From the NCBI GenBank assembly GCA_021372695.1, contig JAJFTY010000239.1:62001-126000 (forward strand): a stretch of 64,000 nucleotides of DNA, written 5' to 3'. Numbering within the stretch: position 1 is the stretch's first letter; every line of letters starts with the position of its first letter. Below are positions 1-9,642 of the stretch, piece after piece. The position numbers and the translations under genes were made by a program. The notes beneath the pieces are model-generated. The model was not told where the DNA came from. It did not search any database and saw nothing but the letters and a program-made list of their open reading frames with translations. Origin of the DNA: Deltaproteobacteria bacterium (GTDB lineage Bacteria; Desulfobacterota; Syntrophia; Syntrophales; UBA5619).

Positions 1-1004
1 GTGGATATCAGTTCCAGGGATTTCTCGACCCGGCGCATGGTGTAATTCCGGGAATGACCGATGATGACCGGCAGTCCTCCGAGTTCGCCGCGGAGCTCTT
101 TAGCCGTCAGAAAGGCGTAGTTCTTCCAGATCTGGCGGATCAGCCCTTTGAGGTTTTCCGACAGATGGCTCCCGTAATCCAGGAGCACGGTGGTTCCGTC
201 GTCCATCTCCACGACCGGGATCTGGGCGCAGTCGATCGTGATCTGCGTGGTCTCGTCGATCGGGACGTAATGGCTTCCCGACAGGGTGACCGCTCCCTGC
301 ATCCGGGTGATGACCGGCCGGATGATTCTGAGCAGGGAGTCTGCGAACGCGGCCTGCCCGGAGCCGGAGCTCTCCGCCGGGGGGAGGTCAGCCACAGCGG
401 GGGCAGGCGCCGGGGTCGGGACGCCCGGATGGGCGGCCGAAGCGGGCAGGCGGAGGGTTCCTCCCACTGGGAGCTGGTTCATATCCGTGATCGCCGGATT
501 CAGCTTGCGGATGACGCGATAGGCCGGGAGTGCTTCAGAAGGCCGCAGGTTCATTTCGGAGAGGATGATCCGGCTGATCGAATCCCCCTCCACGATCCGA
601 TAGGTCACCGCAGCAGAGGGATCTTCGCTTCCGGCCGCGGGTGTCGGCGCTGCCGGCTCCGTTCCGTCCGGGACGGGAAGGACGATCTTCTGGCCGGGCA
701 CGATCATGTCCAGGTTCTTGATATCGGGATTCAGCTGGCGAATCAGGGCGTAGGGGACCACTTGCTCCCCGAACTGGCTGCGGAGGATGTCGTGGATCCA
801 CTCACCCGGTTTCACCACGTGGACGCGGGTCTGGCCGCTGCCCGCGGTCTTCTGGAAAACGAGTCGGGCGTTGTCTTCCATCGCCTGGAGCTGGGAGGGG
901 AGAAGGGCCAGGAGCAACAAGGCGACGGGGAGAGTGAACCGCCGCATCCGTACTTTGCCGAATCTCAAATCGTCCCGGGGCTTCCCGGCGTCTCCTTCAG
1001 TCAT
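1..1004 (-). CDS. Secreted LysM-repeat protein, partial (C-terminus outside window)
   Basis: Read on the minus strand from an ATG at 1004 preceded by an AGGAGG site five bases away. It stays open to the window edge, giving at least 334 residues. The N-terminus has a charged stretch, then a hydrophobic signal segment (about residues 22-41) ending LQAM, which suggests export. Two LysM-like modules follow: one begins HVVKPGEWIHDIL and ends near IVPGQKIVLPV, the other begins YRIVEGDSISRIIL and ends near LPVGGTLRLPA. A proline/alanine linker leads to a C-terminal domain I do not recognise. LysM modules bind peptidoglycan, so a periplasmic cell-wall-associated role is likely. No partner is obvious. 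The domain call is fairly secure; the function is unknown. Confidence 0.75.
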   Translation of the reverse strand, partial: MTEGDAGKPRDDLRFGKVRMRRFTLPVALLLLALLPSQLQAMEDNARLVFQKTAGSGQTRVHVVKPGEWIHDILRSQFGEQVVPYALIRQLNPDIKNLDMIVPGQKIVLPVPDGTEPAAPTPAAGSEDPSAAVTYRIVEGDSISRIILSEMNLRPSEALPAYRVIRKLNPAITDMNQLPVGGTLRLPASAAHPGVPTPAPAPAVADLPPAESSGSGQAAFADSLLRIIRPVITRMQGAVTLSGSHYVPIDETTQITIDCAQIPVVEMDDGTTVLLDYGSHLSENLKGLIRQIWKNYAFLTAKELRGELGGLPVIIGHSRNYTMRRVEKSLELIS

Positions 1005-1193
1005 GATCTCCTCCTGATGGGCGGCGAGCTTGACCTGTCAAAATAGGGATTACGGGCCGGCGCATCAATGCGGGCGATCATACCGGACCTGTCCGGAAAA
1101 GTCAAAGCCGGCCGTCAAGCGGACCCCGGCCGAGGCGACGGTCGTCCTCGGCCGTCAGGGTCGGCTTCTGAGTCTGAGGGGTGCGGCATCCCC

Positions 1194-2384
1194 TCACCGG
1201 GCGCTCTGGAAGCTGTCCCGGAGAAGCTCCCTGGCGATGATCATCCGGCGGACCTCTGCGGTGCCGGCGCCGATATCCCAGAGCTTCTGGTCGAGGTAGT
1301 GCCGCGAGACGGCGTATTCCGTGCAGTAGCCGTAGCCGCCGTGGATCTGAACGGCGTCCGCTGCCACCTTCGTGCCCATCTCCCCGCAGAAGAGGAGCGC
1401 GGCCGCGGCCTTGCGGTCGAGGTCCGTCCCCTTTCCGCCGACCTTCTTCTCGAGGGAGTCGCAGTAGGCGGCGGCACTGTAGGCCATCCACTTGGAGGCC
1501 ATGTAGCTCGTATACATGTCGGCCAGCTTTCCCTGGATGAACTGGAAGGAGGAGATGGGCTTTCCGAACTGAACCCGCTCCCGGGCGTAGCGAAGGCTCA
1601 GGTCGAGGCAGGCTCTCTGCGATCCGAGGCAGCATCCGCTCAGGGTGATCCGCTCCGTGCAGAGGCCGTTGGTGAGGATCGCGCCGCCGCGGTTGATGCC
1701 ACCGATGAGGTTCTCCTCGGGAATCTCCATGTCGTCGAAGGTGATGAGCGCCGTGGGCGAGCTTCTCATGCCCCACTTCTTGATCTTTTCCCGGTAAAAC
1801 CCCTTGGTCCCTTCCGTCAGGAAATAGAAGGCGGAGATGCCGTGCGACCCGCGCGCAGGGTCGGTCTTCGCGTAGAAGAGCATGAAATCGGCGACCGTGC
1901 CGTTGGTGATGAAGGTCTTGCTTCCGTTGATGACATAGCGGTCGTTCACCTTGACCGCCCGGGTGGACATTCCCATGGCGTCGGAGCCGGCGTTGGGTTC
2001 CGTGATCCCCAGGCAGCCGATGTACTCCCCGCTGCACGCCCTGGGGAGGATCTCCAGCTTCTGCTTCTCCGTGGCGTTCCGCCGGAAGTTGTCGAAACAG
2101 AGGGTCTGGCTGGCACCGACAGTCATGGCCAGGGCGTTGCTCACCCTCGCGAGGGTTTCATAGACGAGCAGGGTCTCCACGTAGCCGAGGCCGGCCCCTC
2201 CATACTTCTCTTCGAAGACGATGCCGTTGACGCCGATCTTCCCGAGCTCGCGGAAAAGGTCGGGAGGCATCCGATCCTGTTCATAGAGTTCCTCCATCTG
2301 GGGCTCCAGCCAATCGGATGCCCAGCGCCAGACGATCTCCTCGATCATCTTCTGCTCCAGCGTGAATTCGAAGTCGAGCGACAT
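1194..2384 (-). CDS. Acyl-CoA dehydrogenase, isovaleryl-CoA dehydrogenase type
   Basis: A 396-residue FAD enzyme that oxidises an acyl-CoA to the enoyl-CoA and passes electrons to ETF. The flavin/substrate motif TEPNAGSD lies at 128-135. The usual late catalytic Glu (IYEGT motif of short- and medium-chain enzymes) is replaced by IGAGTAEVRR at 371-380. A Glu at 244 in CTERITLSG occupies the place of the catalytic base of isovaleryl-CoA dehydrogenase, whose tail IGAGTSEVRR is nearly identical. The family is therefore clear, but the substrate is not: branched-chain, cyclic or other acyl-CoAs are all possible in Syntrophia. The gene stands alone, with no ETF or thiolase beside it. Start ATG at 2384. 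Confidence 0.9.
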   Translation of the reverse strand: MSLDFEFTLEQKMIEEIVWRWASDWLEPQMEELYEQDRMPPDLFRELGKIGVNGIVFEEKYGGAGLGYVETLLVYETLARVSNALAMTVGASQTLCFDNFRRNATEKQKLEILPRACSGEYIGCLGITEPNAGSDAMGMSTRAVKVNDRYVINGSKTFITNGTVADFMLFYAKTDPARGSHGISAFYFLTEGTKGFYREKIKKWGMRSSPTALITFDDMEIPEENLIGGINRGGAILTNGLCTERITLSGCCLGSQRACLDLSLRYARERVQFGKPISSFQFIQGKLADMYTSYMASKWMAYSAAAYCDSLEKKVGGKGTDLDRKAAAALLFCGEMGTKVAADAVQIHGGYGYCTEYAVSRHYLDQKLWDIGAGTAEVRRMIIARELLRDSFQSAR

Positions 2385-2719
2385 GGCCGTTCCTCCCCCT
2401 TGAGGTCCGAAAGATGCCGGAGCGATCGGGCTCCCTGGGTCCGGGCGCTCCGGGTCGAGTCCTGAAAGCCAGATGAAGCTGTCCTTTATGATTGCAGAGG
2501 GTGTTGATCCCCAGCCGCCGGGCGCTGCGGGAAGAGAAATCGAAAAAAAATATACGACAAACGATCCCGAATGTCCAGCGGGAACAGGTCAGTCAAAAGT
2601 ATCAAGAAATGGCTATTTTCACAGTTGCAAGATTGACTTTTAGTGATATAAAGATCTGCCACGAGGGCGAGACAGGCGGGTCATCCGCTTCCGGTCAACA
2701 GACCTCTTAAGAGGGAAAC
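2385..2719. other. Intergenic region, mostly featureless
   Basis: A 335-base gap between the divergent acyl-CoA dehydrogenase and the small gene at 2720. Apart from the candidate promoter at 2625-2652, I see no credible gene. The reading frame at 2492-2710 has no ribosome site and an implausible, low-complexity composition. The segment 2530-2660 is more A/T-rich than its surroundings, as expected for a promoter region. Confidence 0.5.
2625..2652 (+). promoter_or_regulatory. Candidate sigma-70 promoter for the 2720 gene
   Basis: TTGCAA, a 16-base spacer, then TATAAA, ending 67 bases before the start codon at 2720. Read by eye; no competing elements of similar quality were found in this gap. 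Confidence 0.4.
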
Positions 2720-2941
2720 ATGGCGGAAAGGGAACAGCAGGCGGCCTTTATCAAGGAGATGCAGACGCGTTTCGACCGCAAGATGCGGGAAAACGAGATC
2801 GCCCTCCTGGAGTACTGGAAGGAGCATGTGGACCGGGTGGCGGCGTCGAAGCCGGAGGGCGTTGCCGCCCTCCAGACGCAGGTCCGGAAAATTTCCGAGA
2901 TGATGGCGAACCGGATCCGGACCCTGAAGAGAGAGCCGTGA
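2720..2941 (+). CDS. Small charged helical protein, unknown function
   Basis: A 73-residue protein starting at an ATG preceded by AGAGGG. It is rich in Glu, Lys, Arg and Gln and looks like one or two amphipathic helices (for example FIKEMQTRFDRKM and LQTQVRKISEMMANRI), with no cysteines or membrane segment. It lies 50 bases ahead of the HD-domain gene on the same strand and is probably co-transcribed. I recognise no family. Codon use resembles the neighbours, which supports a real gene, but the evidence is only composition, start signal and context. Confidence 0.65.
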   Translation: MAEREQQAAFIKEMQTRFDRKMRENEIALLEYWKEHVDRVAASKPEGVAALQTQVRKISEMMANRIRTLKREP

Positions 2942-2992
2942 ACCATCGGGAGCCCGTTTACCCACGGGCGTTTGAGCATCGGCGGTTGAAAA

Positions 2993-3586
2993 ATGAGGGA
3001 AATAGCAGATTTTCTTTTCGAAGTCGGGATGTTGAACAAGACACCCCGAAGCGGGTTCCAATTTCTCGGATCGGGGCGCGAATCGGTTGCCGAGCACGTT
3101 CTCAGGACACTCTACATCGGCTATGTTCTCTGCAAGATGGATCGGCAAGCGGATGAACTGAAGGTCCTCAGGCTCTGTCTGGTGCATGATCTGCCCGAGG
3201 CCCGGACGGGCGATATGAATTACGTGAACAAGAAATATGTGACGGTGGACGAGAAAAAGGCGATCCGTGAGCTGGCCGAGCCCCTTTTCTTCGGCGGAGA
3301 GATCGAAGAGGCGCTCGACGAGTTCAACGGGAAAGAGACGAGGGAATCCCTGCTGGCCAGGGATGCCGATCAACTTTCGCTGATCCTCCAGTTGAAGGAG
3401 TGCGGTGATCTGGGCAACAAATACAGCCGGGAGTGGATCCGTTTCGCCGTTCTGCGTCTGACGACGGAGAACGCCCGCAGACTGGCCGAGGAGATTCTCG
3501 CCACGGATTCCTCCAACTGGTGGTTCAAGGAGAAGAACGACTGGTGGGTCAATGGCAATCAAGGATCTTCGGGGGAAAATGAGTAG
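2993..3586 (+). CDS. HD-domain phosphohydrolase (YfbR/HDDC2-like)
   Basis: A 197-residue HD-superfamily protein. The metal-binding signature is visible in order: SVAEHVLR (His), LCLVHDLPEARTGD (the His-Asp pair) and LARDADQL (final Asp). Layout and length fit the YfbR/HDDC2 group, which removes phosphate from nucleoside 5'-monophosphates. That activity is known for the family and inferred here. The last bases overlap the start of the lipoprotein gene at 3579, so the two are translationally coupled. Confidence 0.85.
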   Translation: MREIADFLFEVGMLNKTPRSGFQFLGSGRESVAEHVLRTLYIGYVLCKMDRQADELKVLRLCLVHDLPEARTGDMNYVNKKYVTVDEKKAIRELAEPLFFGGEIEEALDEFNGKETRESLLARDADQLSLILQLKECGDLGNKYSREWIRFAVLRLTTENARRLAEEILATDSSNWWFKEKNDWWVNGNQGSSGENE

Positions 3587-4346
3587 CATCCGTTTGGCGA
3601 AACTGGCGATGATTCCGTTGCTGCTTCTGGGGCTGGCTGCGTGCGCCAACACGGCCAAGCTTCAGGAGCAGGCGGGCAGTCACATCCAGATCGGCAGTGC
3701 CTACCTCCACTCGGCTCAGTACACGGCGGCCTTGAAGGAGTTCCTGGCCGCGGAAAAGCTGACCCCGGACGACCACCATGTCCATTACCTGCTCGGCATC
3801 TCCTATTACGGCAAAGGGCTTCCCGACATGGCGATTGCCGAGTTCAAGCGGGCCCTCGTCCTCAAGCCCGATGACACGGAGGCGTACAACTACCTGGGAG
3901 CGATCTACATGGAAAAGGGGCGCTGGGACGATGCCATCGGCGCGTTTAACCAGTCGCTCTCCAACATCCTCAACGAGACGCCGTCGACCCCTCTCTACAA
4001 CCTCGGCCGGGCCTACTATGAAAAGCGGGAGTATGACCGCGCGCTGGCCTATTTCCGCGAGGCGGCGGCCAAGGATCCGCAAGGCTCCCTGATGATCCTG
4101 ATCGAAAAGAATATCGGAATGTGCCTGTATGCGAAAGGGGAGACCGAAGAGGCCCTCCGCCATTTTCAAAAATCGGTGGCCCTCGCCCCGTCGTTCGTCG
4201 AATCCCACTACTGGATCGGCATGAGCTATCAGAAGCTGAGACGTCGGGCCGATGCCGCCGCGGCGTTTCAGAATGCCATCCGGCTGGGGCCGGATTCGGA
4301 GTTCGGGAGGAAGGCGAAAGAGTCGCTCAGGAGCCTGGCTCCGTAG
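3579..4346 (+). CDS. TPR-repeat lipoprotein (PilF/PilW-like)
   Basis: A 255-residue protein. I chose the ATG at 3579, which follows GGGGGAAA and begins a lipoprotein signal with lipobox LAAC. An in-frame ATG at 3552 would add nine residues and lacks a good ribosome site. The mature part is about six tetratricopeptide repeats, such as HYLLGISYYGKGLPDMAIAE and NIGMCLYAKGETEEALRHF. The plan resembles the outer-membrane pilotin PilF/PilW, but no pilus genes are nearby, so a general scaffold role is equally possible. The start overlaps the HD-domain gene by eight bases. Confidence 0.85.
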   Translation: MSSIRLAKLAMIPLLLLGLAACANTAKLQEQAGSHIQIGSAYLHSAQYTAALKEFLAAEKLTPDDHHVHYLLGISYYGKGLPDMAIAEFKRALVLKPDDTEAYNYLGAIYMEKGRWDDAIGAFNQSLSNILNETPSTPLYNLGRAYYEKREYDRALAYFREAAAKDPQGSLMILIEKNIGMCLYAKGETEEALRHFQKSVALAPSFVESHYWIGMSYQKLRRRADAAAAFQNAIRLGPDSEFGRKAKESLRSLAP

Positions 4347-4403
4347 GGGAGATGCCATCCGGTTCCTGTCCCGTTCGTTCTGACGCCCGCGCCCGTTCTC
4401 TCC

Positions 4404-4432
4404 TTGACACTGCCGTTAAAATACCCTAAGTT
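4404..4432 (+). promoter_or_regulatory. Sigma-70 promoter for the GerMN-domain gene
   Basis: A perfect TTGACA at 4404-4409, a 17-base spacer, then TAAGTT at 4427-4432, 35 bases ahead of the ATG at 4467. Its presence argues against translation starting at the in-frame TTG inside the -35 box. Confidence 0.5.
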
Positions 4433-4466
4433 ACCGCAACTCGTGCACCGAAGGGATGAAACAGGT

Positions 4467-5099
4467 ATGGCCACAAAAAGGCAAAGGCGGACCGATGAGG
4501 TCAAGCACAAGAAAACGAAAAAGAAGAAAAGGGTGCTGCTGCTCTCTGTGATTGTGGTGGCCTGTGTGATCTTTCTGTCATTTTTCTTCATCACCCTGTT
4601 CGATTACATCTATCCGCCCGCTGCCGGGAAGCATACCGCGGCCAAGAAGAGGGACAAACAGGAGGTGACCCTTTTCTTTTCCGATGCCAATGAACGATTC
4701 CTGGTGCCGGAGAAACGGTTCGTTCCCAAGGAGAGCGATCCGGAGGAGCAGGCGAAGGAGATCATCAAGGCCCTCATCGCCGGCTCGAAAACGAGGCTGG
4801 TCAACACCTTCCCCGAAAAGGCGGAACTCCAGGATGTCACCCGGGAAGGGGACGACCTGCTCTCGGTGAACTTCCGGGAGAGTCTGGTGGCGAATCATCC
4901 CGGGGGAAGCGCCGCAGAAATTGCCACGATCTACTCCCTGACCAACACCCTGACCACCAATCTGCCGACGATCAAACGGGTCAGAATCGTGATCAACGGA
5001 AAGGAAAAGGAGTCACTCAAGGGCCATATCGGGCTCCGCAAGCCCTTCATGCAGAACCGGGAGCTGATCGCCCCGGCTCCGCCGCAGAAGGAGGGGTGA
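4467..5099 (+). CDS. Membrane-anchored GerMN-domain protein
   Basis: A 210-residue protein from the ATG at 4467. A very basic N-terminus (KHKKTKKKKR) precedes one transmembrane helix (about residues 23-45). The rest lies outside the membrane and forms a single GerMN (sporulation/germination) domain: VTLFFSDANERFLVPEKR at its start, an AKEIIKALIAG helix, and LTTNLPTIKRVRIVINGKE near the end. GerMN domains in non-sporulating bacteria occur in envelope proteins of poorly known function. It precedes the EF-G paralogue by 26 bases, which suggests one transcript. Confidence 0.8.
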   Translation: MATKRQRRTDEVKHKKTKKKKRVLLLSVIVVACVIFLSFFFITLFDYIYPPAAGKHTAAKKRDKQEVTLFFSDANERFLVPEKRFVPKESDPEEQAKEIIKALIAGSKTRLVNTFPEKAELQDVTREGDDLLSVNFRESLVANHPGGSAAEIATIYSLTNTLTTNLPTIKRVRIVINGKEKESLKGHIGLRKPFMQNRELIAPAPPQKEG

Positions 5100-5125
5100 C
5101 GGGCCTCGTCCCGCGGTGAATCTTC

Positions 5126-7162
5126 ATGGCGCCCAAATCCAGACTATCGCGCATCAGGAATATCGGAATTGCCGCTCACATCGATGCCGGCAAGACGACG
5201 GTCACGGAGCGAATTCTCTTCTACACCGGGAAATCCTACAAGCTGGGAGAGGTCCACGACGGCGAGGCCGTGATGGACTGGATGCCGCAGGAGCAGGAGC
5301 GGGGAATCACGATCACCTCGGCCGTGACGACCTGCATCTGGGAAAACCATGAGATCCACATCATCGACACCCCCGGACACGTCGATTTCACCATTGAGGT
5401 CGAGCGGAGCCTCCGGGTGCTCGACGGCGCCGTGGTCGTTTTCGACGCGGTGGGCGGGGTGGAGCCCCAGTCGGAGACCGTCTGGCATCAGGCCGACAAG
5501 TACGGCGTTCCCAAGGTCGCATTCATCAACAAGATGGACCGCGTCGGGGCGGACTATCCCGGGACGATCCGCCAGATGAAGGAGCGGTTCAACTCCCTCC
5601 CTTTGCCCATCCAGATTCCGTACGGTGCGGAGGAGGCTTTCCGGGGGGTCGTTGACCTCATCCGGATGCGGGTGGTCACCTGGGACGACGCAACCAAGGG
5701 GGCATCCTACGCCGACGCAGATATTCCCGAGGCGGTCCTGCCGCAGGCGCTGGAGCATCGCGACCGGATGATCGCACTCCTGGCCGATGTGGACGACCGG
5801 ATTGCGGAGAAATATCTCGACGGCGTGGAGATCCCCGATGCGGAGATCATCGAGGCGGTCCGGAAAGCGACCATCTCGCTTAAGATCGTGCCAGTCCTGT
5901 GCGGCTCGGCCCTCCGGAACAAGGGGGTGCAGCCCCTCCTGGATGCGGTCGTTCACTACCTGCCTTCGCCCGAGGATATTCCCCCGGTTGCGGGCATCAA
6001 CCCCGTCACGAAGCAGGAGGAGGTCCGGCTGAGCAGCGACAAGGAACCGCTGGCGGCGCTCGCCTTCAAGATCATGCAGGACGAGGGGAGGAAACTGACC
6101 TATCTCCGGATCTACTCCGGCCGTCTCCGCGCCGGGGATGAACTCTACAACGCGAGCCGGGGCAAGAAGGAGAAGGTCGCCCGCCTTCTGAAGATGCATG
6201 CCAACAAACGGGAGCGGGTGGAGCAGGCCGGCGCCGGCGATATCATCGCGGTCATGGGGCTCAAGGAGATTACGACCGGCGACACGATCTGCGATGAGGC
6301 CCACCCCATTCTTCTGGAGCCGATCGATTTCTACGAACCGGTCATCAGCCTGGCGATCGAGGCCAAGACGCCGGCCGATCAGGAGAAACTCGCCGTCGCC
6401 CTGAACAAACTCCTGGAGGAGGACCCGACCCTCAGGGTCAAGTACGATGACGAAACCGCCCAGACGGTCATCTCCGGGATGGGGGAACTCCACCTCGAGA
6501 TCATCACCGACCGTCTGCAGCGGGAGTTCAACGCCCGCGTCAACGTGGGCAAACCGCGGGTCGTTCATCGGGAGACGATCCAGAAGCGCGTCGAATCCGA
6601 GGGGCTCTTCGAAAAGGAGCTGGGGGAGAAGAAGCACTATGGCCACGCGAAGCTGGTCCTCGAGCCGACCGAGAGGGGCAGCGGCGTCGAGATCATCAGG
6701 CAGGTCCCGGCAGATTCCGGCCTCTCCGGAGAGCTTCTGGATGCGATGGAGGAGGGGGTCCGCGAAGGGATGCTGAGCGGCGTCCTGGCGGGATATCCGG
6801 TGATCGACATCCGTGTCGTCATCTGCGGCGGGACCCTGAAAGAGGGCGAGACGACGCCGCTCGGCTGCAAGATCGCCGCGGCGACCGCTTTCCGGGAGGG
6901 CTGCCTGAAGGCCGATCCGGTCCTCCTGGGGCCGGTCATGTCGGTCGACATCATCACCCCGACGGAGTTCATGGGGGAGGTGATCGGCGATATCCATGCC
7001 CGGCATGGGGAGATACAGGCCATCTCCCCCAAGGGGGCGGTGAGCGACATCCGGGCCAGGGTTCCGCTGAATGAGATGTTCGGCTATTCGACGGATCTCC
7101 GGTCGGCCACGCAGGGAAGGGCCGTCTTTACGATGCAGTTCTTCGCCTATGACAAGGTCTGA
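5126..7162 (+). CDS. fusA: Elongation factor G, paralogue
   Basis: A 678-residue translational GTPase with the full G-domain set: AHIDAGKTT (17-25), QERGITI, DTPGH and NKMD, followed by domains II to V. It drives ribosome translocation (and, with RRF, recycling) using GTP. It is a little shorter than the housekeeping EF-G (about 690-700) and is not next to rpsL/rpsG/tuf, so it is probably a second EF-G; several Desulfobacterota carry more than one. The ribosome site is weak (GGTGA). The sigma-54 activator gene begins 25 bases after the stop and may share its transcript. Confidence 0.9.
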   Translation: MAPKSRLSRIRNIGIAAHIDAGKTTVTERILFYTGKSYKLGEVHDGEAVMDWMPQEQERGITITSAVTTCIWENHEIHIIDTPGHVDFTIEVERSLRVLDGAVVVFDAVGGVEPQSETVWHQADKYGVPKVAFINKMDRVGADYPGTIRQMKERFNSLPLPIQIPYGAEEAFRGVVDLIRMRVVTWDDATKGASYADADIPEAVLPQALEHRDRMIALLADVDDRIAEKYLDGVEIPDAEIIEAVRKATISLKIVPVLCGSALRNKGVQPLLDAVVHYLPSPEDIPPVAGINPVTKQEEVRLSSDKEPLAALAFKIMQDEGRKLTYLRIYSGRLRAGDELYNASRGKKEKVARLLKMHANKRERVEQAGAGDIIAVMGLKEITTGDTICDEAHPILLEPIDFYEPVISLAIEAKTPADQEKLAVALNKLLEEDPTLRVKYDDETAQTVISGMGELHLEIITDRLQREFNARVNVGKPRVVHRETIQKRVESEGLFEKELGEKKHYGHAKLVLEPTERGSGVEIIRQVPADSGLSGELLDAMEEGVREGMLSGVLAGYPVIDIRVVICGGTLKEGETTPLGCKIAAATAFREGCLKADPVLLGPVMSVDIITPTEFMGEVIGDIHARHGEIQAISPKGAVSDIRARVPLNEMFGYSTDLRSATQGRAVFTMQFFAYDKV

Positions 7163-7187
7163 TGAAAGGTAAGGTTCTTCATAATTC

Positions 7188-9323
7188 ATGATCCCCTCGA
7201 CGCAAATCCCGGATGACCGTTCGCGGGCATCCTCCATTCTGCTTCTGGACAAGGACAAGCTCCTGCAGAGCATCTTCCGCCTCAGCTCCTATCTGACCTC
7301 GCCCTCCAACGTGAACGATATTCTTGTGAAGATCCTCGATGAGGTGGTCGATACCATCGGTTTCGACCGGGGGATTATCCGCCTGTTCGATGACTCCAAA
7401 CAGAATCTCGAAGCAAAGGTCGTCAAGAATTACAGCCCGGAAGAGGCCGAGCAGGTTTTTGCCGTGGCTCTCAACATCCATCAGCATGACTGCGTCGTGA
7501 CCAAAGTGGCCAAGTCCGGCCAGCCGATCGCCGTGGAGGTGACCGCGACCGACCCCCGGATCACGGAGACGGACCGCAGGCTGACGAAGATCTATGACCG
7601 GGGTTCCTATTTCTGTGCACCGCTGAAGATCGGCGAAGAGGTGATCGGGATCATCGCCGCCTGGTTCAAGGAGGAGACCAAATTTTTTCCGGAGGAGATC
7701 AATCTCTTCGTCACCTATGCCAATACCCTGAGCATCATCATCTACAACATGCGGCTTTTCGAAGCCAACGCCGAGAAGATCCGGCAGCTCATGATCCTGC
7801 AGGATGCCGTTACCGAGATGAATGCGAATTATGTCCTCGACAACCATATCCTGGAGATCCTCATCAAGAGCGCGCTCCGGATCGGGCGGTCGGAGAAGGC
7901 GATGGTCTATTTCCTCGACATCGAAAGGAACCGCTGTCTGGTGAACGACGGGGAAACCGTTTCCATCGATGACCGTGAGTCCTGTGAAGAGCGGATCGGT
8001 CCGACCATCATCCGGGAAGCGCTGGAGGCCAATACCGTCATCACCCGGCAGAGGAGCGCCGCAGATTCCCCGACGCAACCCCTGTTTCAAGGTTTTTCAT
8101 CGGAGATCGCGCTTCCGCTCAAGGTCAAGGACAAGTTCAGAGGTGCCCTCTACCTTTCCAAAAGAAGCGGCAGCTACTCCCAGGACCAGATCCACGTCCT
8201 GGACATCCTGGTGAAGAATGCCTCGATCTCGTACGACAATGCGATCATGCACTCCATGCTTTTCCTGGAGGCGAAATCTCTCAAGACAGAGGTGGAGAAA
8301 CTCAAGGACCGGGAGGACATTCTGCTCGGCTTCCATGATATCCTGGGTAAGTCGAAGAAGATGGTCAGCCTCTTCCACGTCATCAAGGAGGTCGCTAAGC
8401 ACGATACCAACATCCTCATCCAGGGCGAAAGCGGAACCGGCAAGGAGTTGATCGCCCGCGCCATCCACCGCCAGAGCAACCGGAGCATGAAGCCGTTTGT
8501 CGACGTCAACTGCGCGGCCATACCCGGTACGCTTCTAGAGAGCGAACTCTTCGGCTATGAGGCGGGCGCTTTTACCGATGCCCGGAAGAGAAAGCTGGGG
8601 CTCCTGGAGCACGCCAGCGGCGGCACGATCCTCCTGGACGAAATCGGGGATATGGGCATCCACCTCCAGGCCAAATTCCTCCGGATGCTCGAAGATGGCC
8701 ACATCCGGCGCCTGGGCGGCAATGACAATATCCCCATCGATGTCCGGTTCATCTTCTCCACCAACCGCGATCTCGGCCGGATGGCGGCGGAGGGAACATT
8801 CCGGGAAGACCTCTTCTACCGGATCAGCGTCGTTCCGATCTTGATTCCGCCTCTCCGGGAGCGGACCGATGATCTCCTCCTGCTCGCGCGCTACTACGTC
8901 GAGGAGTTCAACAAGAAATTCAAGAAGAGCGTCAAGGGATTCACGGAAGATGTGGAGCGCATCCTCATTGCCTACCCCTGGCCGGGCAATGTCCGGGAGC
9001 TGAAGAATATCATCGAGCGGATTATGATTCTCCACAACGACGGGAGCCTGATCACGGCCGAAAGCCTGCCGGCGGAGATGAGGGCAACGACGCACCAGGA
9101 GAAACTCCGGCTTCAGATCGAGAACATCCTGCCGCAGCTCTCCTCGGATGGTATCGATTTCACGCGGGTCACAGAGCGAATCGCCAACGACATCAAACGA
9201 AAGATCATCGAGAATACCCTGGAGGCGACCCACGGGAACAAAACCCTGGCGGCCAGGCGTCTGGGGATATCCCGCTACAAGCTCATTCGGGAGCAGAAAA
9301 AAATCGACAGCCGTATTCAATGA
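7188..9323 (+). CDS. Sigma-54-dependent activator with two GAF domains
   Basis: A 711-residue enhancer-binding protein. Two GAF sensory domains (roughly 30-190 and 215-375) precede an AAA+ domain with Walker A GESGTGKE, the sigma-54 contact loop and LLDEIGDM, then a C-terminal Fis-type helix-turn-helix (GNKTLAARRLGISRYKL). The usual GAFTGA loop reads GAFTDA at 460-465. It binds upstream DNA and uses ATP to open sigma-54 promoters in response to a GAF ligand that cannot be predicted. A strong sigma-54 promoter lies about 300 bases downstream and is a likely target. The sigma-54 gene is itself in this window at 54890. Confidence 0.92.
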   Translation: MIPSTQIPDDRSRASSILLLDKDKLLQSIFRLSSYLTSPSNVNDILVKILDEVVDTIGFDRGIIRLFDDSKQNLEAKVVKNYSPEEAEQVFAVALNIHQHDCVVTKVAKSGQPIAVEVTATDPRITETDRRLTKIYDRGSYFCAPLKIGEEVIGIIAAWFKEETKFFPEEINLFVTYANTLSIIIYNMRLFEANAEKIRQLMILQDAVTEMNANYVLDNHILEILIKSALRIGRSEKAMVYFLDIERNRCLVNDGETVSIDDRESCEERIGPTIIREALEANTVITRQRSAADSPTQPLFQGFSSEIALPLKVKDKFRGALYLSKRSGSYSQDQIHVLDILVKNASISYDNAIMHSMLFLEAKSLKTEVEKLKDREDILLGFHDILGKSKKMVSLFHVIKEVAKHDTNILIQGESGTGKELIARAIHRQSNRSMKPFVDVNCAAIPGTLLESELFGYEAGAFTDARKRKLGLLEHASGGTILLDEIGDMGIHLQAKFLRMLEDGHIRRLGGNDNIPIDVRFIFSTNRDLGRMAAEGTFREDLFYRISVVPILIPPLRERTDDLLLLARYYVEEFNKKFKKSVKGFTEDVERILIAYPWPGNVRELKNIIERIMILHNDGSLITAESLPAEMRATTHQEKLRLQIENILPQLSSDGIDFTRVTERIANDIKRKIIENTLEATHGNKTLAARRLGISRYKLIREQKKIDSRIQ

Positions 9324-9616
9324 TTGATGGATAATACCTCCTTTGTGCTTTATGAGCACGGGCAGTGCATTGAGCGCACAATCGGGGCCCTGTCTTTAGA
9401 ATCTTGATGTCCAGAAGAGTCGTTCCCCGGAAATCGTGCGCGATCAGCACTGCCACAACGCCTTCATCAGCCCTCCCTCTCTCCAGTCAGTTCCTCGCGG
9501 TCCGAAGACCGACTCTCTCTGAATTTCCGTCCGAAGTAATCAACTATCCGATATTAAATCATTATCGCGAAGATGGTCCGGGAAAGATCCGGGAAGTACC
9601 CGTTGATCGATTGAAC

Positions 9617-9632
9617 TGGCATCGCCCTTGCT
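9617..9632 (+). promoter_or_regulatory. Sigma-54 (-24/-12) promoter
   Basis: TGGCA, six bases, TTGCT: GG and GC elements ten bases apart, matching the consensus TGGCAC-N5-TTGCW with one change. Transcription would start near 9643. No convincing reading frame follows, but hairpins and a terminator do. A dyad CGGTC-CGAA-GACCG at 9498-9511, about 120 bases upstream, is positioned like an activator-binding site. Confidence 0.65.
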
Positions 9633-9642
9633 AATAGTAGGA

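Noticed and set aside
4404..4466. TTG start at 4404 for the GerMN gene
   Set aside because: The TTG is part of a perfect -35 box and lies upstream of the probable transcription start.
5144..7273. Minus-strand 709-codon open frame
   Set aside because: Antisense to the EF-G paralogue, which has all GTPase motifs.
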